A stretch of 5,072 nucleotides of DNA from Bacillota bacterium (GTDB lineage Bacteria; Bacillota; Clostridia; Peptostreptococcales; Anaerovoracaceae), in assembly GCA_017538845.1 (NCBI GenBank), contig JAFYIC010000015.1, positions 1 to 5,072 on the forward strand, in the 5' to 3' direction. Shown one piece after another: positions 1 through 5,072 of this stretch (positions within the stretch are counted from its first letter, which is position 1; the number at the start of each line of letters is the position of its first letter). Made by a program: the position numbers and the translations under genes. The notes below the pieces were generated by a model. It ran no database searches. It worked only from the letters and a program-made list of their open reading frames with translations, and was not told the DNA's origin.

Positions 1-82
1 GGGATCCTATTCTGACACTGTGCCGAAATACCCCTTTTTTATCCGTAAACACGGATATCTTTAAAATCCAATACCAGGTTAA
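1..82 (-). other. Non-coding leader with small hairpin
   Basis: No gene can be supported here. Downstream of the leftward promoter at 83-111 the would-be transcript contains an inverted repeat, TATCCGT/ACGGATA at 40-46 and 51-57, a 7-bp stem with a 4-base loop. On the minus strand it is followed by an A-run and then GGGG (40-31), not a T-run, so it is not an intrinsic terminator for leftward transcription. On the plus strand only a poor TCTTT follows. It could be part of a 5' untranslated regulatory leader. I do not recognise a known riboswitch class in the part visible. Confidence 0.3.
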
Positions 83-111
83 ATAATACTCTTTTTGCTG
101 TGTTTCGTCAA
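83..111 (-). promoter_or_regulatory. Leftward sigma-70-type promoter
   Basis: On the minus strand a -35 TTGACG (111-106) and a -10 TATTAT (88-83) are separated by exactly 17 bases, each matching the consensus at five of six positions. Transcription would start near 76 and run left out of the window. The -35 lies just after the stop codon of the EamA transporter gene (116-118), so the promoter sits in its 3' flank and probably serves a separate unit to the left. No start codon with a usable ribosome binding site is visible in the remaining 75 bases, so the transcript has a leader of at least that length. Activity is inferred from sequence only. Confidence 0.6.
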
Positions 112-115
112 ATTA

Positions 116-1042
116 TCAGGCCCGTTTCTCCCCTTTCGGCTTCCACAGGTTCATGATCAGTATGGAAAGCACCACCAGCGCCATACCCGTGAATCCGACA
201 GGGCCCTGAGCTTCGTGGAAATACACTATTCCTATGAAAGCCGCAACTATAGTCTCAATCGATGCGAAAACCGGCACCTTTGACGCTTCTTTGGCTTTGC
301 TCAGCCCTTTGAAATAGAAGAAATATGAACCTACAGTAGAAACCAGCCCGTAAAGCAGTGAAAGCACGATAATTCTGCCGGTAAGCAGCGTATCCGCGTA
401 TTCCCACGGTTTGGCGATAAACACCATGAATATGGTCCCGGCAACGAAGCTGTAAAACACTACTGCAAGAGGATCATATTTTCCGGATGCGACCTTCCCG
501 ATAATAGTTGTCAGACTATACAGAAAACCGGCGCAGACTCCCGCCAGCACCCCGACGAAGTTGAACCGGAATGACGATACGTCTCCTCCTGTTATTGTCA
601 GCAGGCAGCCGAATATATTCAGCAGTATGGCCGCTATCTTGTTGACTCCTATCTTCTCCTTGAAAAAGATCCTGGACAGGATGCACACGAATACCGGAGC
701 CGTGTAAAGAAGCATGACCGCCGTAGATACTCCGAGGAATTTGATAGACTGGGTATATGCCAGATTGAAAAGGCCCTGGCACATAACGCCCAGTACGGCG
801 CAGTATATTACGCCTTTCAGATCTATCCTGAACGCCTTCGGTCCTGAGGCGAGCAGTATCACCGGCACCATAAGTATGGCTCCTGCTCCCGTCCTTAAGA
901 CCGGGATTACTTTTGCAGAAGCCCCCGCATCCATGAGAAGGGTCACAAAAAGGCCGATAAATCCCCAGAGGACACCGGCCATAAGTACCATTCCGTAACC
1001 GCTTCGCGAGTTCTTTTCAATTGTTACAGGGTCATTTCCCAT
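116..1042 (-). CDS. EamA-family (DMT superfamily) transporter
   Basis: A 308-residue integral membrane protein of the drug/metabolite transporter superfamily, inferred to export or import small metabolites across the inner membrane; the substrate cannot be read from sequence. The protein is hydrophobic throughout, with about ten membrane segments (roughly 16-37, 43-65, 76-97, 102-124, 132-152, 160-181, 191-211, 222-244, 256-276, 281-300), which is the two-EamA-repeat layout and usual length. Each repeat ends with the family pattern of an acidic residue before the last helix: FFKEKIGVNKI near 126-136 and YFHEAQGPVGF near 274-284. The C-terminus is short and basic. An AGGAG (1053-1049) six bases before the ATG fixes the start. 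It is the last gene of the metY operon, 12 bases after the patatin gene. No terminator follows it; a leftward promoter begins at once. Family members include exporters of threonine, homoserine or cysteine derivatives, which would suit the operon, but this is inference. Confidence 0.9.
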   Translation of the reverse strand: MGNDPVTIEKNSRSGYGMVLMAGVLWGFIGLFVTLLMDAGASAKVIPVLRTGAGAILMVPVILLASGPKAFRIDLKGVIYCAVLGVMCQGLFNLAYTQSIKFLGVSTAVMLLYTAPVFVCILSRIFFKEKIGVNKIAAILLNIFGCLLTITGGDVSSFRFNFVGVLAGVCAGFLYSLTTIIGKVASGKYDPLAVVFYSFVAGTIFMVFIAKPWEYADTLLTGRIIVLSLLYGLVSTVGSYFFYFKGLSKAKEASKVPVFASIETIVAAFIGIVYFHEAQGPVGFTGMALVVLSILIMNLWKPKGEKRA

Positions 1043-1054
1043 TTACTGCTCCTG

Positions 1055-1894
1055 CTATTTCAGAATAAAGTCGTCTATCGCCTCAGCATCTCTCAGTCCT
1101 TTATAGTAAAGGATTATCTGATTATCCATGTTACGGGTCAGAGTCTTGCTCTTGCCTATTGTGTCAGGCGCAAGAATAAGTAATTTGCCCTCTTTCTCAA
1201 GCTGTTTCGCAAGATCCAGAGAAACGTTGTAACGCCTGTATCTCGTCGCCATTCCTCTGGCCGCATCAGGATACTTTCTCCTGATGAAACGCGCCAGTCT
1301 GGCGTCTCTCTTCTTTGGTCTGTAATAGTCCCTGGGACGCGTTAGTATGAGCACTATTTTATCGCATCCGTCCTCGAACGCCTTCTGGATAGGCACAGGA
1401 TCGCTGAGGGCGCCGTCAAAATACCTGTGTTCCCCGATTGGATAAGGTCTGTTGGCAACAGGCACGCAGCAGGAAGCCTTGATTATATCGTAATTATCCT
1501 GCGAAACGTCGTCCTTGGTGAAATAAACGGGTTTGCCAGTGTCAGCGTCAGTCGCCACGATGCACATCTGTTTATCCGACGATTCCAATGCAGGATAGTC
1601 CAGCGGGTTCTCTCCGTCGGAATTGCTCAGGGTTCCGTATATATAATCGAGGTTTACATAAGATTTGTTTCTGATAAGTTCTCTGAAGCTCATGTATTCC
1701 TTGCGGAAAGCATAGTCTGTATAGAAATCAAAGCATCTCCCCCGCTGTCCGGCGATATATGTGATCACATTCGCCGCTCCGGCAGACACGCCCCCACAGT
1801 AATCGAAATCTATTCCTTTTTCCAGACAGTGCTCGAACACGCCTGCGCCGTATATGCCGCGCAGACCGCCGCCTGTATCTATTATGCCTATCAT
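1055..1894 (-). CDS. Patatin-like phospholipase family protein
   Basis: A 279-residue protein of the bacterial patatin family, predicted to be a serine acyl hydrolase acting on phospholipids or other acyl esters with a Ser-Asp dyad. The catalytic parts are intact: the glycine-rich oxyanion-hole loop DTGGGLRG at residues 6-13, the nucleophile elbow GVSAG at 35-39 (Ser37), and DGA at 159-161 (Asp159). The C-terminal third, after about residue 190, is rich in Arg and Lys and resembles the extension of the YjjU-type subgroup. No signal peptide or membrane helix is seen, so it is probably cytoplasmic or membrane-peripheral. The start is set by GGAGAGG (1907-1901) six bases before the ATG. It lies 19 bases after metY and 12 before the EamA gene, so the three are almost certainly one operon. 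The physiological substrate is unknown. Family assignment is firm; a role in sulfur or methionine metabolism would be a guess. Confidence 0.92.
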   Translation of the reverse strand: MIGIIDTGGGLRGIYGAGVFEHCLEKGIDFDYCGGVSAGAANVITYIAGQRGRCFDFYTDYAFRKEYMSFRELIRNKSYVNLDYIYGTLSNSDGENPLDYPALESSDKQMCIVATDADTGKPVYFTKDDVSQDNYDIIKASCCVPVANRPYPIGEHRYFDGALSDPVPIQKAFEDGCDKIVLILTRPRDYYRPKKRDARLARFIRRKYPDAARGMATRYRRYNVSLDLAKQLEKEGKLLILAPDTIGKSKTLTRNMDNQIILYYKGLRDAEAIDDFILK

Positions 1895-1913
1895 ATTATG
1901 CCTCTCCGACCGT

Positions 1914-3179
1914 CTATTTTATCTTGTCAAAAGCCTGTTTGATATCTGCGAGTATATCGTCGATATCCTCAAGTCCTACTGAAAGCCTGATCATTCCCGG
2001 CTCGATGCCTGCGGCGATCAGCTGCTCATCTGTCAGCTGTCTGTGAGTCTCGCTTGCAGGATGAAGCACGCAAGTGCGTATATCCGCTACGTGTACTTCA
2101 TTTGACGCCATCTTCAGGGAATCCATCCAGTTCATGGCCTTTTCCTTGCCGCCCTTCATTACAAAGGAAATAACTCCGCTGCAGCCCTTGAGGTATTTCT
2201 TTCCAAGTTCGTACCCCGGATCGTCTTCAAGGCCCGGATACGTGATGCTCTCTACCATATCGTTGTTCTTCAGATACTCCGCAACGATCATGGCGTTTTC
2301 GCAGTATTTCTTCATGCGTACGTCCAGCGTTTCAAGACCCAGGTTGAGCAGAAATGCGGAATGTGCCGCAGGATATACTCCGAAGTCTCTCATAAGCTGC
2401 ATTCTCGCCTTCACGATGTATGCTGCCTTTCCGTAAGTTTCCGTATATACGATTCCGTGATATGACTCATCCGGTTTGGTAAGTCCAGGGAAGTTTCCGG
2501 AATGCCAGTCGAAATTGCCGCTGTCAACTATGACTCCGCCGCCCTGCACCGCGTGACCGTCCATGTACTTTGTAGTCGAATGTATTACGATGTCAGCACC
2601 GAAATCGATCGGTTTGCAGAGTACCGGCGTAGCGAATGTATTGTCTATAATAAGAGGAACATTGTGATCATGCGCAAGTTTTGCGAATCTTTCGATATCG
2701 AATACCGTGAGAGCCGGATTGGCTATGGTCTCTCCGAATACCAGCTTTGTGTTTGGCTTGAAAGCCTTTGCTATCTCTTCATCGCTGGCGTCTTTGTCCA
2801 CCCAGATGCATTCGATACCCAGTTTCTTCAGGGTGAATGAGAATAGATTCACTGTACCGCCGTAGATTTCGGTGGTGCTGATGAAACTGTCCCCTGCGTC
2901 GCAGAGATTAAGTACTGAAAGAAGGCTCGCTGCCTGGCCTGAAGATGTACACATAGCCCCTACTCCACCTTCCAGATCCGCTATCTTTTCCTCGACGGCC
3001 ATAACCGTAGGATTTGCAAATCTTGAATAGATGAGAGACTTGGTTGGTTCGTCAAATACTGAAGCTACTTCAGCGGTCGTGTCGTACACGTAAGTGGTGC
3101 TCTGTACTATCGGAACTACTCTCGGTTCGGAATTCTTCGGTGTGTAACCTGAATGCAGGCATTTCGTTGCGTCTTTCAT
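1914..3179 (-). CDS. metY: O-acetylhomoserine sulfhydrylase (aminocarboxypropyltransferase)
   Basis: A 421-residue cytoplasmic enzyme of the PLP-dependent Cys/Met metabolism family, close to the usual 420-430 residues. It is predicted to make homocysteine and acetate from O-acetyl-L-homoserine and sulfide, the direct sulfhydrylation route to methionine. Visible family marks are YSRFANPT (51-58), the phosphate-binding SSGQAA (79-84), the ring-stacking Tyr106 in EIYGGTV, the PLP-pyridine Asp179 in IIDNTFATP, and the Schiff-base Lys204 in [10 protein letters not shown]. The segment at about 222-250 ([11 protein letters not shown] and following) and the C-terminal [12 protein letters not shown] are typical of the O-acetylhomoserine branch rather than cystathionine synthases or lyases. 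A GGAGG (3190-3186) six bases before the ATG supports the start. It is the first gene of a minus-strand operon with the patatin and EamA genes. O-succinylhomoserine sulfhydrylase is the main alternative; substrate preference cannot be proven by eye. Confidence 0.93.
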   Translation of the reverse strand: MKDATKCLHSGYTPKNSEPRVVPIVQSTTYVYDTTAEVASVFDEPTKSLIYSRFANPTVMAVEEKIADLEGGVGAMCTSSGQAASLLSVLNLCDAGDSFISTTEIYGGTVNLFSFTLKKLGIECIWVDKDASDEEIAKAFKPNTKLVFGETIANPALTVFDIERFAKLAHDHNVPLIIDNTFATPVLCKPIDFGADIVIHSTTKYMDGHAVQGGGVIVDSGNFDWHSGNFPGLTKPDESYHGIVYTETYGKAAYIVKARMQLMRDFGVYPAAHSAFLLNLGLETLDVRMKKYCENAMIVAEYLKNNDMVESITYPGLEDDPGYELGKKYLKGCSGVISFVMKGGKEKAMNWMDSLKMASNEVHVADIRTCVLHPASETHRQLTDEQLIAAGIEPGMIRLSVGLEDIDDILADIKQAFDKIK

Positions 3180-3219
3180 TTTGATCCTCCGTAATATCGT
3201 TTGAATTTATGTATTGAAA

Positions 3220-3238
3220 CGGCCCTTTTGCCGAGCCG
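3220..3238 (-). promoter_or_regulatory. Hairpin in metY 5' leader
   Basis: On the minus strand CGGCTC and GGGCCG pair (six pairs, one G-U) around a 7-base loop GGCAAAA, followed by TTTC. It lies between the inferred metY transcription start (about 3248) and the ribosome binding site (3190-3186). The T-run is too short for a confident terminator, so it could be a weak attenuator, an mRNA-stabilising 5' stem or chance. The whole leader is only about 70 bases, too short for a SAM-I riboswitch or T-box, and their conserved motifs are absent. Confidence 0.35.
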
Positions 3239-3252
3239 ATATTTACCCTAAT

Positions 3253-3281
3253 ATACTATAAGAAAAACAGCCTTAATGCAA
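3253..3281 (-). promoter_or_regulatory. Candidate metY operon promoter
   Basis: On the minus strand TTGCAT (3281-3276) is followed by overlapping -10 candidates: TAGTAT (3258-3253) at a 17-base spacing, or the better-matching TATAGT (3260-3255) at 15. The start point would be near 3248, leaving a leader of about 70 bases before metY. The -35 match is only three of six, which is compatible with a promoter needing an activator. An inverted repeat lies two bases upstream of the -35. No better leftward promoter is seen in the intergenic region. Confidence 0.45.
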
Positions 3282-3282
3282 G

Positions 3283-3299
3283 TTGAGGGAGTCCCTTAA
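3283..3299. promoter_or_regulatory. 17-bp inverted repeat, possible operator
   Basis: The plus strand reads TTGAGGGA-G-TCCCTTAA: eight-base arms around one central base, with seven of eight positions pairing. It lies between the divergent metY and tRNA-Pro promoters, directly upstream of the metY -35 (3281-3276) and about 20 bases upstream of the tRNA -35. This geometry suits an activator or repressor dimer acting on metY. The regulator is not identifiable, and chance cannot be excluded from one copy. Confidence 0.4.
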
Positions 3300-3319
3300 A
3301 TAATCAAAAAAGTATTCAC

Positions 3320-3348
3320 TTGAAACATGCGGTTTTATCCCTTATAAT
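3320..3348 (+). promoter_or_regulatory. Promoter of tRNA-Pro
   Basis: TTGAAA (3320-3325) and a perfect TATAAT (3343-3348) are separated by exactly 17 bases. This is the best promoter in the window, as expected for a stable RNA gene. Initiation would fall near 3355, giving a precursor leader of about 45 bases before the mature tRNA at 3400. It points away from the metY promoter, so the gap is a divergent control region. Confidence 0.85.
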
Positions 3349-3367
3349 TGTTTTGCGAAAAAGAAAA

Positions 3368-3384
3368 GCCGCAGGATGCGCGGC
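3368..3384 (+). other. Hairpin in tRNA precursor leader
   Basis: GCCGC (3368-3372) pairs with GCGGC (3380-3384) around a 7-base loop, in the 45-base leader between the tRNA promoter and the mature 5' end. No T-run follows, so it is not a terminator. Such leader stems are removed with the 5' leader by RNase P. It is short and may have no function. Confidence 0.3.
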
Positions 3385-3399
3385 AAGCAGAAATCATAT

Positions 3400-3476
3400 C
3401 GGGGAGTGGCGCAGTTTGGTAGCGCACTTGACTGGGGGTCAAGTGGCCGCAGGTTCAAATCCTGTCTCTCCGACCA
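3400..3476 (+). tRNA. tRNA-Pro (anticodon GGG)
   Basis: All cloverleaf arms can be drawn. The acceptor CGGGGAG (3400-3406) pairs with CTCTCCG (3466-3472) with one G-U. The D stem is GCGC (3409-3412 and 3422-3425). The anticodon stem CTTGA/TCAAG (3427-3431, 3439-3443) holds the loop CTGGGGG, with the GGG anticodon at 3434-3436. The T stem GCAGG/CCTGT encloses TTCAAAT (3454-3460). The discriminator is A at 3473 and CCA is encoded at 3474-3476. The C1-G72 pair and A73 are the known bacterial tRNA-Pro identity elements and agree with the anticodon. It reads the CCC and CCU proline codons. It is a single tRNA with its own strong promoter upstream and a terminator eight bases downstream. Confidence 0.97.
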
Positions 3477-3519
3477 TAATAAAACCGCTGCAGCACATGA
3501 CTGCAGCGGCTTTGTTTTT
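3477..3519. terminator. Bidirectional intrinsic terminator
   Basis: CCGCTGCAG (3485-3493) and CTGCAGCGG (3501-3509) form a perfect 9-bp GC-rich stem with a 7-base loop. On the plus strand it is followed by CTTTGTTTTT, ending the tRNA-Pro transcript. On the minus strand it is followed by TTTTATTA (3484-3477), ending the nitroreductase/NifX-like operon whose stop codon is at 3524-3522. One compact hairpin therefore serves two convergent units. Confidence 0.88.
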
Positions 3520-3521
3520 AC

Positions 3522-3914
3522 CTATTTGCAGGAGCCGTGACCGCATCCGTGCTGACCGCACTCGCCTCCTGAGTGCTGCTCATGATGATCGCACTTGATG
3601 TCGGGATCATAATCCAGTTCACCTTTTATGAGAGCCTTTACAGCCTCGTCTGCGCTTCCCTGGACGCCTCCATAGAGTTTTATTTCCTTTTCAGCAAGTG
3701 CGTTCTGAGCACCTCCGCCTATACCGCCGCATATGAGCGCATCGATTTCAAAATGCTTAAGGAGTGTTGCCAGTGCTCCGTGCCCGTTTCCGTTTGTTCC
3801 TACAACTCTGCAGGAAACAACCTTGTCGTCTTCGATCTCATACACCTTAAACTGGCTTGTATGACCGAAATGCTGAAAAATATTACCGTCTTCGTAAGTT
3901 ACTGCTACTTTCAT
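3522..3914 (-). CDS. NifX/NifB-domain protein with Cys/His-rich tail
   Basis: A 130-residue protein of the dinitrogenase iron-molybdenum cofactor biosynthesis family (NifX/NifB C-terminal type fold). Residues 1-105 make the domain: MKVAVTYEDGNIFQHFGH at the start with the family's F-x-HFGH pattern (His15, His18), then the glycine-rich ICGGIGGGAQNAL at 61-73 containing Cys62, then VQGSADEAVKALIKGEL at 84-100. Known relatives bind or carry Fe-S or Fe-Mo clusters, but many are found in anaerobes that do not fix nitrogen and have no settled role. No nif gene is in this window. Residues 108-130 form a tail with four Cys (108, 119, 124, 129) and five His (110, 111, 114, 122, 126), suggesting a second metal site. 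The start is fixed by GGAGGT (3925-3920) five bases before the ATG. It lies 13 bases downstream of the nitroreductase in the same operon and is followed by an intrinsic terminator. Confidence 0.9.
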   Translation of the reverse strand: MKVAVTYEDGNIFQHFGHTSQFKVYEIEDDKVVSCRVVGTNGNGHGALATLLKHFEIDALICGGIGGGAQNALAEKEIKLYGGVQGSADEAVKALIKGELDYDPDIKCDHHEQHSGGECGQHGCGHGSCK

Positions 3915-3927
3915 CGTTTACCTCCAT

Positions 3928-4446
3928 TTAAAGTCTGTGTACTCTCGCAATATCTTCTTCGCTTATCTCATTGGGCTCATGGGATTCACCGGGCATACCA
4001 AGTGAAAGAGCCCCTACTATCCTGTATTTTTCGGGTATATCAAGTATCTTCCTGACATTGTCCTCTGCCATGCCCCCGTCTTTATCGAACCGCAGATGAT
4101 ACTGGGTCCAGCAGCATCCTACGCCTACGGAGCATGCCGTGAGATCCATATATGCCAGGGAAATGGATCCGTCTTCTATCCATGTGTCTGCCTTTTCGCT
4201 GTCCGTGGCCACAACTATGGCTGTGTCACAGTCAGCAAGCATCCTCGCGCCCATAGCCTTGGCTTCCGATAATGCTTTCAGCAGTTCTTTATCCCGGACT
4301 ACATAGTATTCGCATGGCTTGAATCCCCTGCTGCTGGGAGCCATGAGCCCTGCGTTTATTATCTCTTCTATGCTTTCATCGGGTATCCTCTCTCCGGTAT
4401 ATCTTCTTGTACTTCTGCGTTTGATTATTGCGTCTTTTAATTCCAT
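3928..4446 (-). CDS. Nitroreductase family protein (FMN-dependent)
   Basis: A 172-residue cytoplasmic flavoprotein of the nitroreductase family, predicted to bind FMN and use NAD(P)H to reduce an unidentified substrate. Near the N-terminus RRSTRRY (10-16) is the FMN phosphate-binding motif; APSSRGFKP (36-44) corresponds to the family's APSxxNxQP loop, with Arg-Gly in place of the usual residues; GVGCCW (108-113) and the C-terminal GALSLGMPGE (145-154) complete the fold. The open frame extends upstream to an ATG at 4482, but I chose the ATG at 4446: a GGAGGA lies seven bases before it, the upstream ATG has no ribosome binding site, and the intervening bases hold the azlC promoter -35. This gives the short form typical of clostridial members. 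It is the first gene of an operon with the NifX-like gene. Cys73, Cys105, Cys111 and Cys112 make it rather cysteine-rich for its size. Confidence 0.92.
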   Translation of the reverse strand: MELKDAIIKRRSTRRYTGERIPDESIEEIINAGLMAPSSRGFKPCEYYVVRDKELLKALSEAKAMGARMLADCDTAIVVATDSEKADTWIEDGSISLAYMDLTACSVGVGCCWTQYHLRFDKDGGMAEDNVRKILDIPEKYRIVGALSLGMPGESHEPNEISEEDIARVHRL

Positions 4447-4453
4447 ATCGCGT

Positions 4454-4459
4454 TCCTCC
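4454..4459 (-). promoter_or_regulatory. Ribosome binding site deciding nitroreductase start
   Basis: GGAGGA on the minus strand (4459-4454) is a near-perfect Shine-Dalgarno sequence seven bases before the ATG at 4446-4444. The alternative in-frame ATG at 4482-4480 is preceded by an AT-rich stretch with no such site. Translation therefore should begin at 4446. Confidence 0.85.
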
Positions 4460-4463
4460 GTCC

Positions 4464-4492
4464 TTGAAAAATCGCCCTTCATATATTATCAT
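4464..4492 (+). promoter_or_regulatory. Promoter of azlC-type gene
   Basis: TTGAAA (4464-4469) and TATCAT (4487-4492) are separated by 17 bases and each differs little from consensus. Transcription would begin near 4499, leaving about 30 bases of leader before the ATG at 4530. The -10 is almost superimposed on a minus-strand -10 candidate for the divergent nitroreductase operon. Confidence 0.65.
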
Positions 4493-4493
4493 A
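4488..4493 (-). promoter_or_regulatory. Candidate -10 for nitroreductase operon
   Basis: The minus strand reads TATGATAATATATG from 4493, offering TATGAT (4493-4488) or the overlapping GATAAT (4490-4485), each five of six to consensus. No convincing -35 is found 16-18 bases upstream, so if used it may depend on an activator. It overlaps the azlC -10. Confidence 0.3.
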
Positions 4494-4529
4494 TTTTGGT
4501 AACACTTTAAAGAAATCAGAGGACGGCAG

Positions 4530-5072
4530 ATGCAGAGCGGCAGAGAAATATTCTTAAAAGGAATGAGAGACGGCATACCTATCGGCATAGGTTATTTTGC
4601 CGTTGCTTTTTCTCTGGGCATAATCGCGAAAAAATGCGGATTCACCGCCATTCAGGGATTCTTTTCCAGCCTGTCCACCTACGCCTCTGCTGGTCAGTAC
4701 ATCGGCTTCACTCTTTATGCGGCCGACGCGGCCCTGTTCCAGCTTATCATAATGACCGTCATTACAAACGCCCGTTACCTGCTCATGGGTTTCGCCCTTA
4801 ACCAGCGGATACCCGAAGGTACCGGCAGGTTCAAAAGATTTCTTATCGGGCTTACCATAACCGACGAGATATTCGGCATAACCATTGCCAGAGAAGGCCC
4901 GGTAGTTCCGCCATACGGTCTTGGGGCTGTTCTTACAGCCGTGCCAATGTGGAGTCTCGGAACGGCTCTTGGAATATATATGGGCAACGTGCTTCCTCTC
5001 AACGTGGTAAGCGCACTCAGCGTAGCCCTTTTCGGCATGTTCCTTGCCGTGATAATCCCGCCTGCAAAGAAA
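4530..5072 (+). CDS. azlC: AzlC-family branched-chain amino acid permease, 3' end cut by window
   Basis: The first 181 codons are open to the right edge without a stop; AzlC proteins are usually about 230-240 residues, so roughly 50 are missing. The family's large subunit exports branched-chain amino acids (for example azaleucine resistance) together with the small membrane protein AzlD, expected just beyond the window. Family features are the N-terminal GMRDGIPIGIGYFAVAFSLG (11-30), YASAGQYIG at 51-59, the ITNARYLLMG stretch at 78-87 and the LTITDEIFGI stretch at 108-117. Hydrophobic segments lie at about 15-33, 44-64, 67-90, 104-120, 130-150 and 157-177. The ATG at 4530 is preceded by AGAGGA (4518-4523) with a six-base gap and by a good promoter at 4464-4492. 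It is transcribed away from the nitroreductase operon. Substrate is assigned from family only. Confidence 0.9.
   Translation, partial: MQSGREIFLKGMRDGIPIGIGYFAVAFSLGIIAKKCGFTAIQGFFSSLSTYASAGQYIGFTLYAADAALFQLIIMTVITNARYLLMGFALNQRIPEGTGRFKRFLIGLTITDEIFGITIAREGPVVPPYGLGAVLTAVPMWSLGTALGIYMGNVLPLNVVSALSVALFGMFLAVIIPPAKK

Noticed and set aside
2..64. Short plus-strand frame open from the left edge to a TAA at 62-64, as a possible gene 3' end
   Set aside because: About 20 codons with no recognisable sequence. A second frame is also open from the left edge (to 86), so there is no basis for choosing either.
1427..1942. 171-codon plus-strand open frame opposite the patatin gene
   Set aside because: It lies antisense to a gene with intact catalytic motifs, has no ribosome binding site or recognisable domain, and its product is not low-complexity or membrane-like in any meaningful way. 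It is a reading-frame shadow.
3180..3250. Possible SAM riboswitch or T-box upstream of metY
   Set aside because: The leader is only about 70 bases and lacks the conserved SAM-I core and the T-box/specifier features. Only one small stem is present.
3400..3476. tRNA-Pro as an integration (att) site for a mobile element
   Set aside because: No duplicated tRNA 3' end, integrase or phage-like gene is seen on either side within the window.
3320..3598. 92-codon plus-strand open frame running through the tRNA
   Set aside because: It begins inside the tRNA promoter region, reads through the whole tRNA-Pro and its terminator, and has no ribosome binding site.
3522..3914. Evidence for nitrogen fixation
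   Set aside because: The NifX/NifB-type domain is widespread in anaerobes without nitrogenase, and no other nif gene is present.
3573..4055. 160-codon plus-strand open frame across the nitroreductase/NifX-like junction
   Set aside because: It is antisense to two well-supported genes and crosses their intergenic ribosome binding site. No family resemblance is seen.
4775..5038. 87-codon minus-strand open frame opposite azlC
   Set aside because: It is antisense to the conserved AzlC coding frame and shows no start signal or domain.

Overview
The window reads as ordinary chromosomal DNA from a bacterium, most likely an anaerobic member of the Bacillota (Clostridia-like). The reasons are strong GGAGG-type ribosome binding sites in front of nearly every gene, consensus sigma-70/sigma-A promoters, roughly balanced base composition with frequent ATA and AGA codons, a tRNA gene that encodes its own CCA end, and a small anaerobe-style nitroreductase next to a NifX/NifB-type protein. 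The genus cannot be named from the sequence alone.

Layout. Positions 1-115 hold no supportable gene but carry a good leftward promoter for something outside the window. From 3179 down to 116 on the minus strand is a tight three-gene operon: an O-acetylhomoserine sulfhydrylase (metY), a patatin-like phospholipase and an EamA-type (DMT) transporter, with gaps of 19 and 12 bases. The 220-base gap between metY and the tRNA holds divergent promoters, a small leader hairpin and a 17-bp inverted repeat just upstream of the metY -35. A tRNA-Pro(GGG) gene at 3400-3476 reads rightward and ends in a hairpin that can also terminate the convergent operon from the right. That second minus-strand operon (4446 to 3522) encodes a 172-residue nitroreductase and a 130-residue NifX/NifB-domain protein with a Cys/His-rich tail. 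Divergent from it, an azlC-type branched-chain amino acid exporter gene starts at 4530 and runs off the right edge.

How the genes may work together. metY makes homocysteine from O-acetylhomoserine and sulfide. The co-transcribed lipase and transporter have no obvious biochemical link to it, although a DMT exporter of amino acids or their intermediates would fit. The nitroreductase and NifX-like protein are probably co-expressed and may form a flavin/metal redox pair, but that is inference. AzlC normally works with a small partner, AzlD, which would be expected just beyond the right edge.

No phage, insertion sequence, CRISPR array or evident defence system was found. The items most worth a second look are the nitroreductase/NifX-like pair with its metal-binding-looking tail, the inverted repeat at the metY promoter, the metY-patatin-EamA operon, and the nearly superimposed -10 elements between the nitroreductase and azlC genes.
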